Shown here: positions 1 through 11,934 of the stretch, one piece after another
Position numbering within the stretch: position 1 is the first letter of the stretch
How the letters are laid out: every line of letters starts with the position of its first letter
Assembly: GCA_009602735.1 (NCBI GenBank)
Contig: WELA01006598.1
Span: forward strand, 555,846-619,845
Source: Mesotaenium endlicherianum
Taxonomy: Eukaryota; Streptophyta; Zygnematophyceae; Zygnematales; Mesotaeniaceae
Direction: 5' to 3'
Length of the DNA stretch: 64,000 nucleotides
Made by a program: the position numbers and the translations under genes
The notes under the pieces: generated by a model
Database searches by the model: none
Seen by the model: the letters and a program-made list of their open reading frames with translations, nothing else
What the model was told of the DNA's origin: nothing

Positions 1-3000
1 CCGCTGCCCCCCCCCCGGCACCGCCCGGCCGCTGCTCCCTCAGAATGGAGAACAGCTCCAGCAGTGTCCGCGACCACGGCAGCGCCTCTTCTGCCTCCCC
101 CTCCTCCTCCTGCTGCTGCTGCTCCTGAGGCGTGGGCGTGCCCGCGGAGAGCATCAGCAGGCGGCGCATGAGGTCGGGAGCAGCTGTGGGGCGGAATTCC
201 GGGCGGCGCTGCCGGATCCGCCGCACGCTGGCCTGGAGGCGGCGCAGGTGCGAGGGGCGGCAGAGGTGCGGCAGCAGGCGCGCATAGTGGTCCACAAGGT
301 TACCCTCGCCCAGCGCCGCCGCCACGCTCAGGGCCTCCTCTCCCACCTCTGCCAGGTCCCTGCCACGTCAGGAGACATCACCACACTCTCAGTCCTTCGC
401 AGCGCCTGCAAGATCCAAACCTTGTGCCGTCACACTGCTACTACTGAGAGGGAGAGGGAGGAAGGGGAGGGGCAGGCAAGCAGGCAGAGCACCGGTGGCG
501 GGAGACGTCGAGGCGCAGGTCCTGGAAGACGGCGTGCAGCGCCAGCAGCACCTTGCGCAGCTGCACCTCCTCCACCCCCTCCTCCTTCCCCCTCAGCAGC
601 CCCGCCCGCTTGCTGATACTTGCCCTGCCATTGCGCCACCTGGCGCTCAGCAGAGTCTCCCACGCCCTACTGCCGTCCTCCCTGGCTGCTCCCTTGGCAA
701 CAGTTTGGCGGTCCTCGTCAGGCGCCACGTCAGCCTCCTCCATGAGCACATCTACGCCTGAGAGTGCGCCCTCCGGAGGAGACTCGAGAGCCAGGGCCCA
801 GCCCCGGAGCAGGCGCGCCACTGCCGCCCACTCCGCCTCCGAGGACGGCGCCGCCAGTGCCGCTGTCTCCAGAGGGCGGCACACGCTGTCGTCGACACAG
901 CCACCCGCCCTCACAGCCTGCAGGCATTGCTGCACCAGCGCCGTCTCCGCCACCACCTTCACCCGGCACCTGTGCATCTGCCGCACAAACGCACACATTG
1001 GGCTGTGGGGGTTGGTGGTGACCGAGCGCAGACACCGTTGGTCAAGTCCCCTTCCTTCCTGCACCTCCCTCCAGCAAGCACAGCACAGCAGCAACACCCA
1101 TCCCACCTGGGCGTCGGCCGTCACGAGAGTCACGCGGTCGCCCACAGCGTCGCACAGCCGCACCACCTCTGCTCCTGCTCCGCCTCTCACAGGGAGAACG
1201 GCAGGGCATGTCCAGATGGCACGCTGAGCTGCCTGTACCCAGAATCTCCCCCCTCACCCCCCCCCCCATCGTGAATGGCAGCCTGCTCCGCTGTTCCTCT
1301 CTCTCAGTGCAGACAGCATCAGGCTCTCATGCAGCGAGCGCTCACATAGAGGGTCAAGTGGCCGAGGGGAGACAACAGCAGCAGGCGACGCGCTTGCTCG
1401 CGGGGCTGCCGCCCGGAAGACCACGACCTGCCGCAGCATCCAGCAGCAGGCAGCGTGTCCGCCTGTCAGTCAGGCAACCGTGCCCGTGTATGTTTGTGTG
1501 CGTGTGAGTGTGCGCGCGTGCGCGTGTGGCCGAGGCAGAGGGGGTGGCACATACGTGGGGGCCAGGGGGGAGCTGAGGGCGGCCACAGAGAGTGCAGGAA
1601 TGGGCGATGGCAGCATGCGTGCGCCCCCGCCCCCGTCCCACAGGACACTCGCGAGATGAGGGCACTGCTGCTGCTGGGGCTGCTGGGGCAGCAGCAGCCC
1701 CACCAGGCGTGAGCCGGGACCTGCGTCCAAGCCCGCGACCGCGCCATGGCCGTGAGCATCAGCGAGCACCACCTGCTCATGCACCCTCTCCCTCCCTCCC
1801 TCCCTCCATCCCTCAGCTTCAAGCCACTTTTGCCTGCCCGCCCGCCTGCCCGTGTGGATCGTGGAGGGGAGCACCTCTCACCTACCTGCTCAGCTCTGCT
1901 GGGGCACGGCTCCGGCTGGCGCCACACCAGGTGTACTTCCAGCCTCCTGCCCGCGGCAGCAGTGGAGGCAGCAGCCTCGTGCTTGTCCTCGTGGGGCGGG
2001 TAGAGCACGCGCCAGAGAGAGTGCTTGTGCTCACCTGCAGCACCAGAAGCATCAGCAGCAGCAGCAGCATCAGCTTCTCCTGCTCCCTCGTTCTCCTCGC
2101 CCCCCATGGACCTTATGGATCTGCCTCCAAAACCTTCTGCCTCAACCCCTGCCTTGAACCCTGGGGTGAACCCAGCCTCTGTCCTGACCCTCAAACCCAA
2201 GACCCAAGTCTCAACCAGAGCATTGTCCAGATCGAGAGCGTCCTTCCCCCGCGCGTGTCCCGTGAGTTAAGCACTACTAGAGTGCTGCACAGGACGGAAG
2301 AGGGGGAGCCAAAGCCGAGCTCACCGTGATTGTAGGTGACGACAAGTGGCGCTCCGGCGCTGCTCCAGATGATGCTTTCACTGCGTGTCAGAGCATCCAC
2401 TGCCTGCACAGCATGGCCGAGGAGGATAGAGGGGAGGGAGGAGGTCAGGTGTACATGTATGTAGTCACAGTGGGGAGGAGGCTTGAGCAGCAGCACATAG
2501 TGGTGGCGGAGGGGAGCACACCTGAGGCTCCTCCTGCGGGTGAAGCAGCGACCACACCCCTCCACTGCCCTCCAGAAGGAACCCCACGGGAAGCTGCCAC
2601 ACGGAAGCCACTGAGGATTCTAGGGGCACTGCGTGCGTGACACCTGGAGAGAGCCGCTTGCACAGGGTGTGAGAAGAACTCTACATGCGTATGCTTGCCA
2701 GTCAGGCAGGGGGGGGTTCACAGGCACGCGCTCTGGGTGCATCCAAGTGGCAGGCGGACCTGACAGGTGGAAGATGTGGAGCACGTTGGAGGCGAGCAGC
2801 ACGGCCACCACGGGCTCCGCCTGCGCCAGGAGGCCCCACCTGGCCGCAGTCACCGGGGCTGCCAGGCTGTAGCGCTTGCGCACTTGCTGGCCACCACTCC
2901 ACACAACGCTGCCCATCCCCTTCCACGCAGCAGCAGTGTGTCGGAAGGGAGCAAGTCCAGAAGGAGCCACCTACCTTGAAGAAGCGGAGCCTTGTTCTTG

Positions 3001-3464
3001 CTCTTGTTCTACTTCTTCTTAGTACCCTCTTAGTTGACAGAGGAAGACTTGCAGCGCACTTCCATTCAGGGTCTCGATTCTGCAAAGCATCAGTACGGGC
3101 ATCCTCTCCCTTGCTTTTGCTACCAGAAAGTCACTGAACTCGGCTTTTTGACAGGTGGCAAACCCCGCTGCGGGTCAGATTGCTTGTCACAGGCAGGTCC
3201 AAATACTTCTTTGCGAAAGGGTTCACTGCAGGTAAAGTGTACGCACGTTTGCCCATCAATGTAGAGCTCCTCATCATGCTGAAGTCGAAATGAAGCAGGC
3301 CCACCTCCATCCTGTGCACAAGCTGTTCCCCCAGACAGGCTTAAAGATTTTGCAGCATTTTCATGAAAGCTATCGCTCTCCTCAGTCTTCTCAAGACGAT
3401 AATAGTCCTCTACAGCTGCCTTAAACTTTCCCAGATATATGATGGGACTTTCAGATCCAGCCAT
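1..3464 (-). CDS. Unidentified GC-rich multi-exon gene, 3' end outside the window
   Basis: I do not recognise this protein. The likely start is the ATG at 3462-3464 (protein begins MAGSESPIIYLGKF), in an exon reaching to about 3131. Further exon-like blocks with plausible splice sites lie near 2930-2767, 2404-2320, 2030-1920 and up to 1107. An exon at 1058-493 ends in phase 2 and joins in phase to 359-1, which runs off the window. The block at 2930-2767 reads like beta-propeller strands (AARWGLLAQAEPVVAVLLAS; NVLHIFHLS), and the 3' exons are Leu/Arg-rich and look helical, so a WD-like scaffold protein is possible. This is inference only. GC content is much higher than in the rest of the window, introns are short and contain simple repeats, and the middle exons are poorly defined. 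The 5' end faces HHP across 2.6 kb. Confidence 0.4.
1785..1808. repeat. (CCCT)n simple repeat
   Basis: A short CCCT microsatellite lies in a probable intron of the leftmost gene. A GT/GC-rich alternating tract near 1494-1530 occupies another probable intron of the same gene. Confidence 0.7.
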
Positions 3465-6107
3465 ACGTCTAACATCTACAGTCTGTTTTCCATGGTATGT
3501 TTAATCGCCACCATCCAAGATTATTCTCGCAAGACGGAACCTATCACAGGAAAGCGTGTAGTATCCGATAATGATCAAGAAAGATCAGCATACTTTCATG
3601 CAAGAGCACAATTTCCTAGGGTTGTTTTGAGGTAGAGTGAAACATGTCCTCTTAACCTATTAAGGTATTCGCTTAGCGCAAGAAAGCGGACGATGTGATG
3701 CCCGTACTGAATTCCTCCTTGGCTTTAGTAATAGAAAGGCGAAATATCCGTAGAAACTTTATCTAGTATGCAATGGGGCAGAGATGAAGAGATGGCCCAG
3801 CATGGTTTTCTTATAAGCTGGTGGTAGACCAGGAAACTTAGCAGAATGAAGCTCGGATGACGAAGTCCTGTTAAGCCAAGTGTGCGGGTTGGTGTGGGAC
3901 GCCTTCAGTTGCCTTCAGTTTACTTGCTGAAATTTCGTAGTGACGAGTTTAAAGCAGGGGAAAGTGGCATGTGCGAGTACCAGCTTTATCGGCTGTGCTT
4001 TTTGGTATTTTTTGACAATTTTGAGCCATTCTGGACCATTTTGGACATGAGGTGCTAACTCTTTTAATCTGAAGGGGCCTTTTGGCAAAAAGAATCAAAG
4101 TATTTTTTATTGGCGATTTTTTTCAATAATTCTTGCGTTTGTGCGAAGAAACTCAATATTGACGAATTGTGGTGACTTATTTCAAAAGGTCTAAACGACA
4201 TTGCACCAAGAATCAATTCCATGGCCATCTCTGTGATACATCCGACCACATATGATGTGATAATTATCGATATAATACAACTATTGGCGCTTTTGTTGAG
4301 GTTGTTGCGCCAAAACTCAATATACCGCACTGCGTATACCGCACTGCGTCGGAATTGAACACTGCGCTAAAACTCAATGAGGCAAGGATTTCGGCGACGT
4401 ACTTGCAAAGTTTGCGAAAACAATCAATATTTTGGGAAACGTTGTGACAGTTAGCACCCCATGATTTTGGACCTTTATGGATCACTTTGGACCACTTTGA
4501 ATCATTTTGGACAATGGCAAAAACCTGACACATGCTGATGCACGCCCACCAGGTTCACATGGCAGCGCAAAGCGGTACCGGCTGGTGCCTGCCAGACCCG
4601 TCGATTCATAACTTTTTGGGTGTTATTTGATATTTTGGATGTTATAAAACCCGACTCAAAAGAAGGGATGTCTTTTAAAATCCTTATGATCTCGAGTGGA
4701 TGTCCCGTAACATACCAGAACTTCCAATATTCCTTCCACAAAAGCCGTGGGATGTTAATAAGCCATACAAAAATCCTCCTAGAGTTTGTGGGATGTTCTT
4801 AAAACCCTGACCGTCGGTTAGAGCAGGGCAGAGAATGTTTCCAAAATCCACGAATATTGTCAAATCGAGGTGCCTCGTGCCTGCTAGTCAAAGCTACAGA
4901 AAGTGACAAAAAGCATTGGATTGTCCAAGATGGCCCGAAAGGGGCCAAAAGCATGCGAAAGAGTTCAGATTCTGTCTACAAGTGACGGACAGCACCAAGG
5001 TTCACTGCCCAACACGGTGCAACATTGCAGGAGAAACGTCGGAGCACCACCCTGCCAAAGCTTTTTTATGTAAGAAAAGTCCCGCTACTCGCAATCAAAA
5101 GGGGCTTAGAAGAATATGAGATACACCTTACCCAGTTCAAAAAGTGTTGCTGCGGGCTAAGCTATGGATTGAATACGAAGCTCTATGCTTCTTATTGGCT
5201 TGGAAAGTTGGTTGAGATGAAGACCTGGAGAATATTTCCGTGACGAGGGCGCCGTGCGTTCATGCGCGGCCTTAGTGAGTCTCGCTGCTATAATTACTTC
5301 AGCTGACATGTTCTAATATTTGAACTTAATTTGAGCTCAACCCGCGGATTTATTGAGGACTGTAGCATTGCTGCTCCTGGATAAAGGCGGTTTAAATTTC
5401 AAAGTATGGTCCTCTTTCAGGCCTCAGAATCTACCGCGTGCTTACATCGGAAATCAGAAGAGTATGACGTAGAGGATGCTCAACTTCTTATGCGGGTGCC
5501 TGAACCGTCATTTCAGCCAGCATCACTCTCAGGCCGTAGTAAGGAAATTCTGTATGAAAAAGGAGGACCACTATATTTTGTTGGTGGCAAAGGATTTAAT
5601 GTTCTCGTGACCTGGAGGCGGTTTTGGGGGCTTCAAAGAGAGGATTGTGAGGTAATCTTAAGTTCGGAATAGAATGACCTGGTCACTGTGCCTCCATTTT
5701 TTTCCTGCTGAAGTTTGTAACAGTCTGCCTTTTGACCTAAGCATGTAGTGACGTGGCATGTACTGTCCTGGGTGTTTCAGAAGTTACTTGAATAAAAAAC
5801 ATGGTGGCAGCATGCTAAATGTGAACGTTGTCTGATTTCTTACTGTTTCATTTTTGAACGATGCAGACGAATATGGGGAACTTAGGTGGAGAGTCAAATT
5901 TCAAAATGATGAGAGTTGCTCATGCTTTCTGTGGAATTATCTCCAAGTAAGCTTGCTGTCAGTCTTTATTGTCGCCTTGTGCAAGACATTTCAACTGCTT
6001 GGGCTGATTACTCCTTTATATGTGCAGCCAGCTTGCCCTGCTTTTGTTCTTCGGCAACTCAAAGAAAATGGTGCAGGCACACTTTGCATAAAAAGCAGGA
6101 CTCCAGC
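3465..6107. other. Intergenic stretch with degenerate repeats, no supported gene
   Basis: No open frame here has a recognisable domain. Between about 3990 and 4530 there are repeated variants of a CATTTTGGAC-like motif, two similar stretches (about 4104-4160 and 4392-4450) and a tandem TACCGCACTGCG near 4322-4348. This is probably decayed repeat. A short open frame at 5406-5672 has no recognised relatives and could be a non-coding upstream exon of the HHP gene. Confidence 0.4.
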
Positions 6108-6930
6108 ATGAATAGGTCACAACAAGTTGAGGGCCGGCGAAGCTCAGGGCGGGGGCATATTGCATGCGTGCTCAGCCCCCTTTTCTTTCTTTTCTCTTTG
6201 AAGCTTAGTATTTCGTTTGGTATCAGAAGGAGCTGTTGGCATATGTGTTGCTCAAGGAAAGGTGCCCCCTTGGTTGCAAATCTTGCGTGCAGTTGGTGGA
6301 CTTCCATGCAGCTCCTGCGTATGTGAGATGTAATGAGTATATTCTGAGGTACTATCGGGCCGATTGGTCTCTCAAGCACACGCTTCTCAGCTTATTCGAT
6401 ATTCATAATGAGACAGTCAACATCTGGACGTAAGTGTTTCGTGAGTTCCTCACCATTTCACATTCATGTGGCAGATATCGATTTATTTGTTTTTGGGTAA
6501 GCAAGTAGATGTTGTACAATAGGAGGGTCTATCATGTTCAGTACAGCAGTTTTTGTAAGGACGTGATGTGTGTGCAGTGTGGAGAAAGTGACAGCTGCTG
6601 GCGGAGTAGAGTCAGGGCTGGTGTCATTCAAGCCAGCATCTGCCTGTTGCTCCTTTGCTACCTTATCCCGTGCATACTTGTAACAGTATTGCAGCAGCGT
6701 GTTGGTGGCTGCAGGCACCTGATCGGCTTCATTATTTTCCTCTGGTTGACGCTCGATATTGCCCTCAGGGAATGGCCACCCTTCATGTACAAGACGGAGA
6801 TGCAGACAGGTGCACGTGTGGCATCCGTGTACCTAAACTGGCTCAAGGTACAACACACCACACACACACACACACACACACACCTGCACGCACTCATTTG
6901 AAGGAGCCAAAGGGACCATCTTTTTGTAGC

Positions 6931-6966
<36 letters not shown>

Positions 6967-7800
6967 TTCTTGTGAAGAGCCCCCCCAAACAATGACATGC
7001 CGCAAGTGTGCAATGTGCAGGTTGATCCCGCTGCGGAGGTGCTGCACAAGGAGGTGCTGCCCAAGTGGCCCTTCTTTGTCTTCTTGTTTGGCGCCATGTT
7101 CTGCCTGCTATCGTCCACGGCCTCGCATCTGCTGCACTGCCTGTCGCACACGGCGTCCCTCATGCTCTGGAAGCTGGACTATCTGGGCATCGCCGTCATG
7201 GTGGCCACGTCGTTCGTGCCACCTGTCTACTACGGTTTCCTGTGCCAGCCCATGTGGCACATGGTGTATCTGGGCTCCACTGCCCTCCTCACAGGGTGCA
7301 CCATAGGTGCATCCCTCTCCCACAAGTTTGGGGCTCCCAAGTACCGCTGGCTCAGGGCCTCAGTCTTCACGTGCCTGGGCCTGTCAGGCGTAGTGCCGTG
7401 TGTGCACAAGGTGATGACCATGTGGGGCCAGCCTCTGGTGGTGCCCAGCACGGTGCTGGAGGTGAGCATGGGCGCCATCTATGCGGGTGGGGCCCTCGTG
7501 TACGTGCTGCGTGTCCCCGAGCGCTGGCACCCTGGGCGGTTTGACATCGCCGGCCATTCACACCAAGTGAGTGTGTCAGAGGAGCGCTGCAGTTGCCATA
7601 ATTGAACCGTCTTTTGTTCTGACGGCGTGCCCCTTCACTGCTTTGCATCTCCTGCACTTTCTCAAGCTTGGGGCATGGTGTGTGTGGGTGGCAAGCAGAT
7701 AATGCACGTGGCAGTGGTGCTGGGCGCGCTCGTGCACTACCACACCGGCCTGCTCTACCTGCACTGGCGCCAGGCTCATCCTTGCGCCTCCCACATATGA
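6108..7800 (+). CDS. Heptahelical membrane protein, HHP/AdipoR (PAQR) family
   Basis: This is a seven-helix integral membrane protein of the progestin/adiponectin-receptor-like family; plant members are HHPs linked to hormone and sugar responses. Exons are 6227-6429, 6715-6847, 7021-7566 and 7699-7800 (TGA), and their phases close exactly. The first exon, 6108-6167 (start MNRSQQVEG), is tentative: its 59-bp intron is short and its donor weak. Predicted length is about 347 aa, close to the roughly 330 aa usual for plants. Family signatures include NEYILRYYRADWS, the HNETVNIWTHLIGF block joined across intron 2, the SSTASHLLHCLSH segment before a helix, and HSHQIMHVAVVLGAL with paired histidines near the C-terminus. 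These match the three-histidine plus Asp/Ser metal-site pattern of the family, which suggests a hydrolase-type site. It converges on the LanC-like gene. Confidence 0.93.
6859..6964. repeat. (CA)n and (TG)n tracts in one HHP intron
   Basis: A CA dinucleotide tract (about 6859-6883) and a TG tract (about 6935-6964) lie about 50 bp apart in the same intron (6848-7020). They are complementary in the transcript and could pair as a hairpin close to the acceptor at 7020. Confidence 0.85.
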
Positions 7801-8494
7801 CACTTGGTGCACCGCCAGCTGTATTGGCTTCTTAGTGCACGTAATGATTCCGCAGATCATGTAATAATTGTAGAAAAGAAGCTGGATTTCCGTGCAACCA
7901 AGTTATGAGGTTCGGTGATTTTGCGCAGAGCAGAGCACAGCTCATCTGTTTGGTAGTACCATGGGGCCTCTTTATCAGTGTTCCACAAAATCACAAGTTG
8001 CAAGCTTGCAGTAGCTTGTCTGATGCATATTGTGATCAACCACAGCTCAAAAAGCATGCATGCTCTCTGTCAAAAAGAAGCCAGAGACGCTATACAGTGT
8101 CACATTGATCCCCAATTTGACTAGCGAACCTGAAAGGGGAAGCGGCCAATTGAGCATACCCGATCCTCATTCTCCTACGCTCGCCTATATACACAACGCT
8201 TTCTCCTCAATACAACTGCCTTCAGTTTGATACAAAACTGCATATGATACACACTGGCAGTACTAGGCATGTACACTAAGTTGCCAAGGGACTCTAAGAT
8301 AAACCTATCCTAGACATTGCGGACGTGCTTCCAAGTGTGACTCTTCATGGTTGCAACCCAGGCATACATACCTGAGCTAAACCCCCCTGATTGTAAGCAG
8401 CGTTAGCTCCTCCACTGGCATTCATACATTTCTTCAGAAGACATATTTACAAACTGCGATGGACTGGTGTGAGACAAGAAGATAGACCTAGGAG
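7801..8494. other. Convergent intergenic gap
   Basis: This is the 3'-to-3' gap between HHP and the LanC-like gene. It must hold both 3' UTRs and terminators. I see no further gene or repeat in it. Confidence 0.5.
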
Positions 8495-10138
8495 TCACAG
8501 CTCAAACCCTGGAAAGCGGGCCTGGACGGGGTCCAGCATGTCGAGAAAGAGACAGGCTGGCCCGCCATTGCCCTCCATCAGCGAATACGGTCGGTCTCCA
8601 CCGTGCATTTCTCCCGACTCAACAAGCTCCTTCCTATTCTCCAACAAGAAGCTCGCAAAGGCCTTAGCCCTGTGTAGGTGGCGCTGTCCGCCACCTGTCG
8701 CTCTGTAAAGAGCCAGGAACGTGTAGGCATTCCCACTGACCCCGTGACACAGGCCAACTTTTCGAAGCAAGCCGCGCTCCCACACGACGTCCCCTGCCTC
8801 TATGGCTGCCTCCAAAAACTCACCACCATCAGGCAGTGTCTGCAGAAAAATGAAACGGCATAAGAGAAGGACACCATGAGGCCTGTCCATCCAAAGCTGG
8901 GCAGCTGCCAGTCTTGACGAAGGCTCGACGTATAGCAGTCAAACTAGGAAATCCAGCTCCATGGAAGAGCCACAACCCGAAATGATGCCCACCCAACTCT
9001 CAGCTATCGCGCAACTCATAAACTGTTGCCAGTCAAAGCCAAGCATCATGCGCATTTTTTCTCCAGCAGACTGAGCGATGGAACAATCAGCACGAAGGCC
9101 CCACCATATGGTAATGAGGCGTGTCTTAACATGAGCTGAAGTGCCACAAGGAGGGACAGGAGAGAGACACACCTCCGCTGCTTTGCAGAGAGCAAGCGCG
9201 ACGCCAGCAGCCCCATGGCACCACTGCACAAGCCTGTCCTTGGTGCTACCCTCGCTGGACGGGTAGTTGCCGCTCCCAAACCTGTGCTGAACCATGTACT
9301 TGAGAGTTGCTCGCAGGTCGTCCATGTCTCGAGCGACCAAGGGGAAGTGGAGGAGCACGTGGCAAATGCCTGCCAGCCCGTGAGCAGCTCCCCAGTACTC
9401 TGTCCCGTGCCAGTGGTACATCAACGGAGGGTCGCCACTTGGCCTTACTCCGGCCCTTCCTTCAGCCAGGAGTGCCTGCACGATGGGGCCAGTGGTGCGC
9501 TCGGGGATGGTGCCCGGCCCCACATGCTTGTTCACAAACAGAGCTGCCCACAGGAATCCCGCTCTCCCGTAGAGGAGCTCACAGGGCAAGGCGTGGCCTC
9601 CCTCGTCAGGCCCTGCTGCAAGTACTGGATCACTACCCATTTCCGTAAAAAGGCCGAGATAGCGCTTCAAGAGCCTCTCATCTCCCTTCAGCTTGGCTGC
9701 TGCAGCCCCAACTGCATATATGCCAGGCTGGCCGCAGAGGAATGTGAAGGTGGGGCGCCTCCTGGAGGCTGCGGCGGCACAAGCATCGACTATTCTCAGA
9801 CACGTAGCTAAGTCAGCCTCGTTGCGCCCATGCTCATAAGACCGGAGGCAGACAACTGCCGTCCCCATGGTGCCAGTATATGCCATTGGGTCCTGGACTA
9901 TGCCTCCGACAGAGGTCCACGTTTTATCAACAATCTCATCTACTGCTTGTTTACTGTGTGTGGAGAAAACTTCAACTGCAGGGAGATTAGGCCCCTCTGG
10001 AAGGCCTGTGAGGTTCACTCCCACTCCTTCAGGAGCTACTGGAATTCCCAGTCTCTTTTCCGTCTCGTGCCTTTTGCCCTCCAAATCTGGAACTGGGGTG
10101 AAGTCTGGCAGAGTGTTGGAGAAGGAGCGCTCCGGCAT
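8495..10138 (-). CDS. LanC-like protein (GCR2/GCL family)
   Basis: Two exons, 10138-9173 and 8839-8495, join in phase 0 through a GT-AG intron (8840-9172) to give about 436 aa, slightly longer than plant GCR2/GCL proteins. The start is the ATG at 10136-10138 (MPERSFSNTLPDF), which resembles the usual N-terminus; the frame stays open upstream to 10363 but that part has no family resemblance. The protein is an alpha/alpha-barrel zinc protein related to the LanC lantibiotic cyclases. Expected zinc ligands are present in WCHGAAGVALAL and in the Cys-His of GLCHGVSGNAYTFL, together with the HGLAGICHVLL and MHGGDRPYSLMEG repeat motifs. The C-terminus FPGFEL is typical. Plant members were once proposed as ABA receptors; that role is disputed, so it is best named by fold. 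Confidence 0.93.
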
Positions 10139-10191
10139 GATGGTGGACAAGGTGAAACCACTCCCAGATTTGCGGGGAGCAGAATCAGAAC

Positions 10192-11934
10192 CGACAGTTT
10201 GAGAGCACCTAGTCCAGCTTCTTGTACAAGCCGAGTGGCTACCTCGACCCCAAAGTACTCGTTTTCCACCACAAAATGAGCTCACGCTGTGTGAGAAGAC
10301 CTGATCCAACTTGAAGTTATACCAAACTTTCCCAGAAAGCAAAACTCCGCTAGACATATGCACCGTATGGTCCTAATCCCTCCGTGAGCGCTATAACATT
10401 GATGGATGTAAGTAAGTCTTACGAAAATAATACGTCCTTTGGTAAAAACTTGTGTCCCTAGGAGCAGAAGATCACGTCTGCAAGAAGACTGACCACGTGA
10501 CAACGCTTGATTTCTCTTGTTCCTGTCACCTGTGAGTCGTCACATGCAAGATAATATGGTTCCCAAATGAATTTGCCGTAGAGCTTGCCTGATCTCGGAG
10601 AAAAGAGTGAAGTTCGGAAAAAACAATTTGATAGCACATCTTGGATTGCACTTTTCGAAAAACAGTGAGCCGAAGCCAACTATGGAGTAATTTAAAACTT
10701 GCAAATATTTATCATCTAAAATATCATTAGAAAGAATGAAAGAATGTGAAATGAAAATTAGGCAGTATAGAAAAAAGCAGGAATATACGAGTGCACTAGA
10801 GTCGCGCGCGTAGGACTCGAGAACCGAAACTTGTCCTATCCTAACCTATTCTAACGTTAAGCTTTTCTCTATAGACCAACAACATATTATATCAAAAACA
10901 TCTAATTAATCAACAAATTTCCTTCTGAGCTACTTCAAGCCTAACTAGCAGTTGTATAACTCATCTGAATCTGTCCTCTTCCCATCCATGCTAAGACCTG
11001 TACTCTTGCAGTTGGGTGGGTGGGTGGGGCTCTAGTAGCACTATGCAATTAATGCAGTGCAANCGACAGTTTGAGAGCACCTAGTCCAGCTTCTTGTACA
11101 AGCCGAGTGGCTACCTCGACCCCAAAGTACTCGTTTTCCACCACAAAATGAGCTCACGCTGTGTGAGAAGACCTGATCCAACTTGAAGTTATACCAAACT
11201 TTCCCAGAAAGCAAAACTCCGCTAGACATATGCACCGTATGGTCCTAATCCCTCCGTGAGCGCTATAACATTGATGGATGTAAGTAAGTCTTACGAAAAT
11301 AATACGTCCTTTGGTAAAAACTTGTGTCCCTAGGAGCAGAAGATCACGTCTGCAAGAAGACTGACCACGTGACAACGCTTGATTTCTCTTGTTCCTGTCA
11401 CCTGTGAGTCGTCACATGCAAGATAATATGGTTCCCAAATGAATTTGCCGTAGAGCTTGCCTGATCTCGGAGAAAAGAGTGAAGTTCGGAAAAAACAATT
11501 TGATAGCACATCTTGGATTGCACTTTTCGAAAAACAGTGAGCCGAAGCCAACTATGGAGTAATTTAAAACTTGCAAATATTTATCATCTAAAATATCATT
11601 AGAAAGAATGAAAGAATGTGAAATGAAAATTAGGCAGTATAGAAAAAAGCAGGAATATACGAGTGCACTAGAGTCGCGCGCGTAGGACTCGAGAACCGAA
11701 ACTTGTCCTATCCTAACCTATTCTAACGTTAAGCTTTTCTCTATAGACCAACAACATATTATATCAAAAACATCTAATTAATCAACAAATTTCCTTCTGA
11801 GCTACTTCAAGCCTAACTAGCAGTTGTATAACTCATCTGAATCTGTCCTCTTCCCATCCATGCTAAGACCTGTACTCTTGCAGTTGGGTGGGTGGGTGGG
11901 GCTCTAGTAGCACTATGCAATTAATGCAGTGCAA
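10192..11934. repeat. 871-bp direct duplication around a single N
   Basis: Positions 10192-11062 and 11064-11934 appear base-for-base identical, separated only by the N at 11063. The left copy begins inside the upstream part of the LanC-like locus and includes its upstream frame and promoter region. Identity with no decay, a one-base gap placed exactly between the copies, and no element ends point to two overlapping contig ends that were not merged. Confidence 0.95.

Noticed and set aside
248-2663. Many overlapping long open frames on both strands in the GC-rich left end
   Set aside because: High GC removes stop codons. Only the minus-strand chain has splice sites and phase agreement.
6863-7047. 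Open frames through the CA and TG tracts on both strands
   Set aside because: Dinucleotide repeats give Thr-His or Val-Cys runs and lie in the HHP intron.
10139-10363. 75-codon upstream extension of the LanC-like protein
   Set aside because: The frame is open, but the sequence has no resemblance to family N-termini and the ATG at 10138 gives the expected start.
11041-11235. Second 5' fragment of the LanC-like gene
   Set aside because: It is the duplicated contig end after the N at 11063 and not an independent gene copy.
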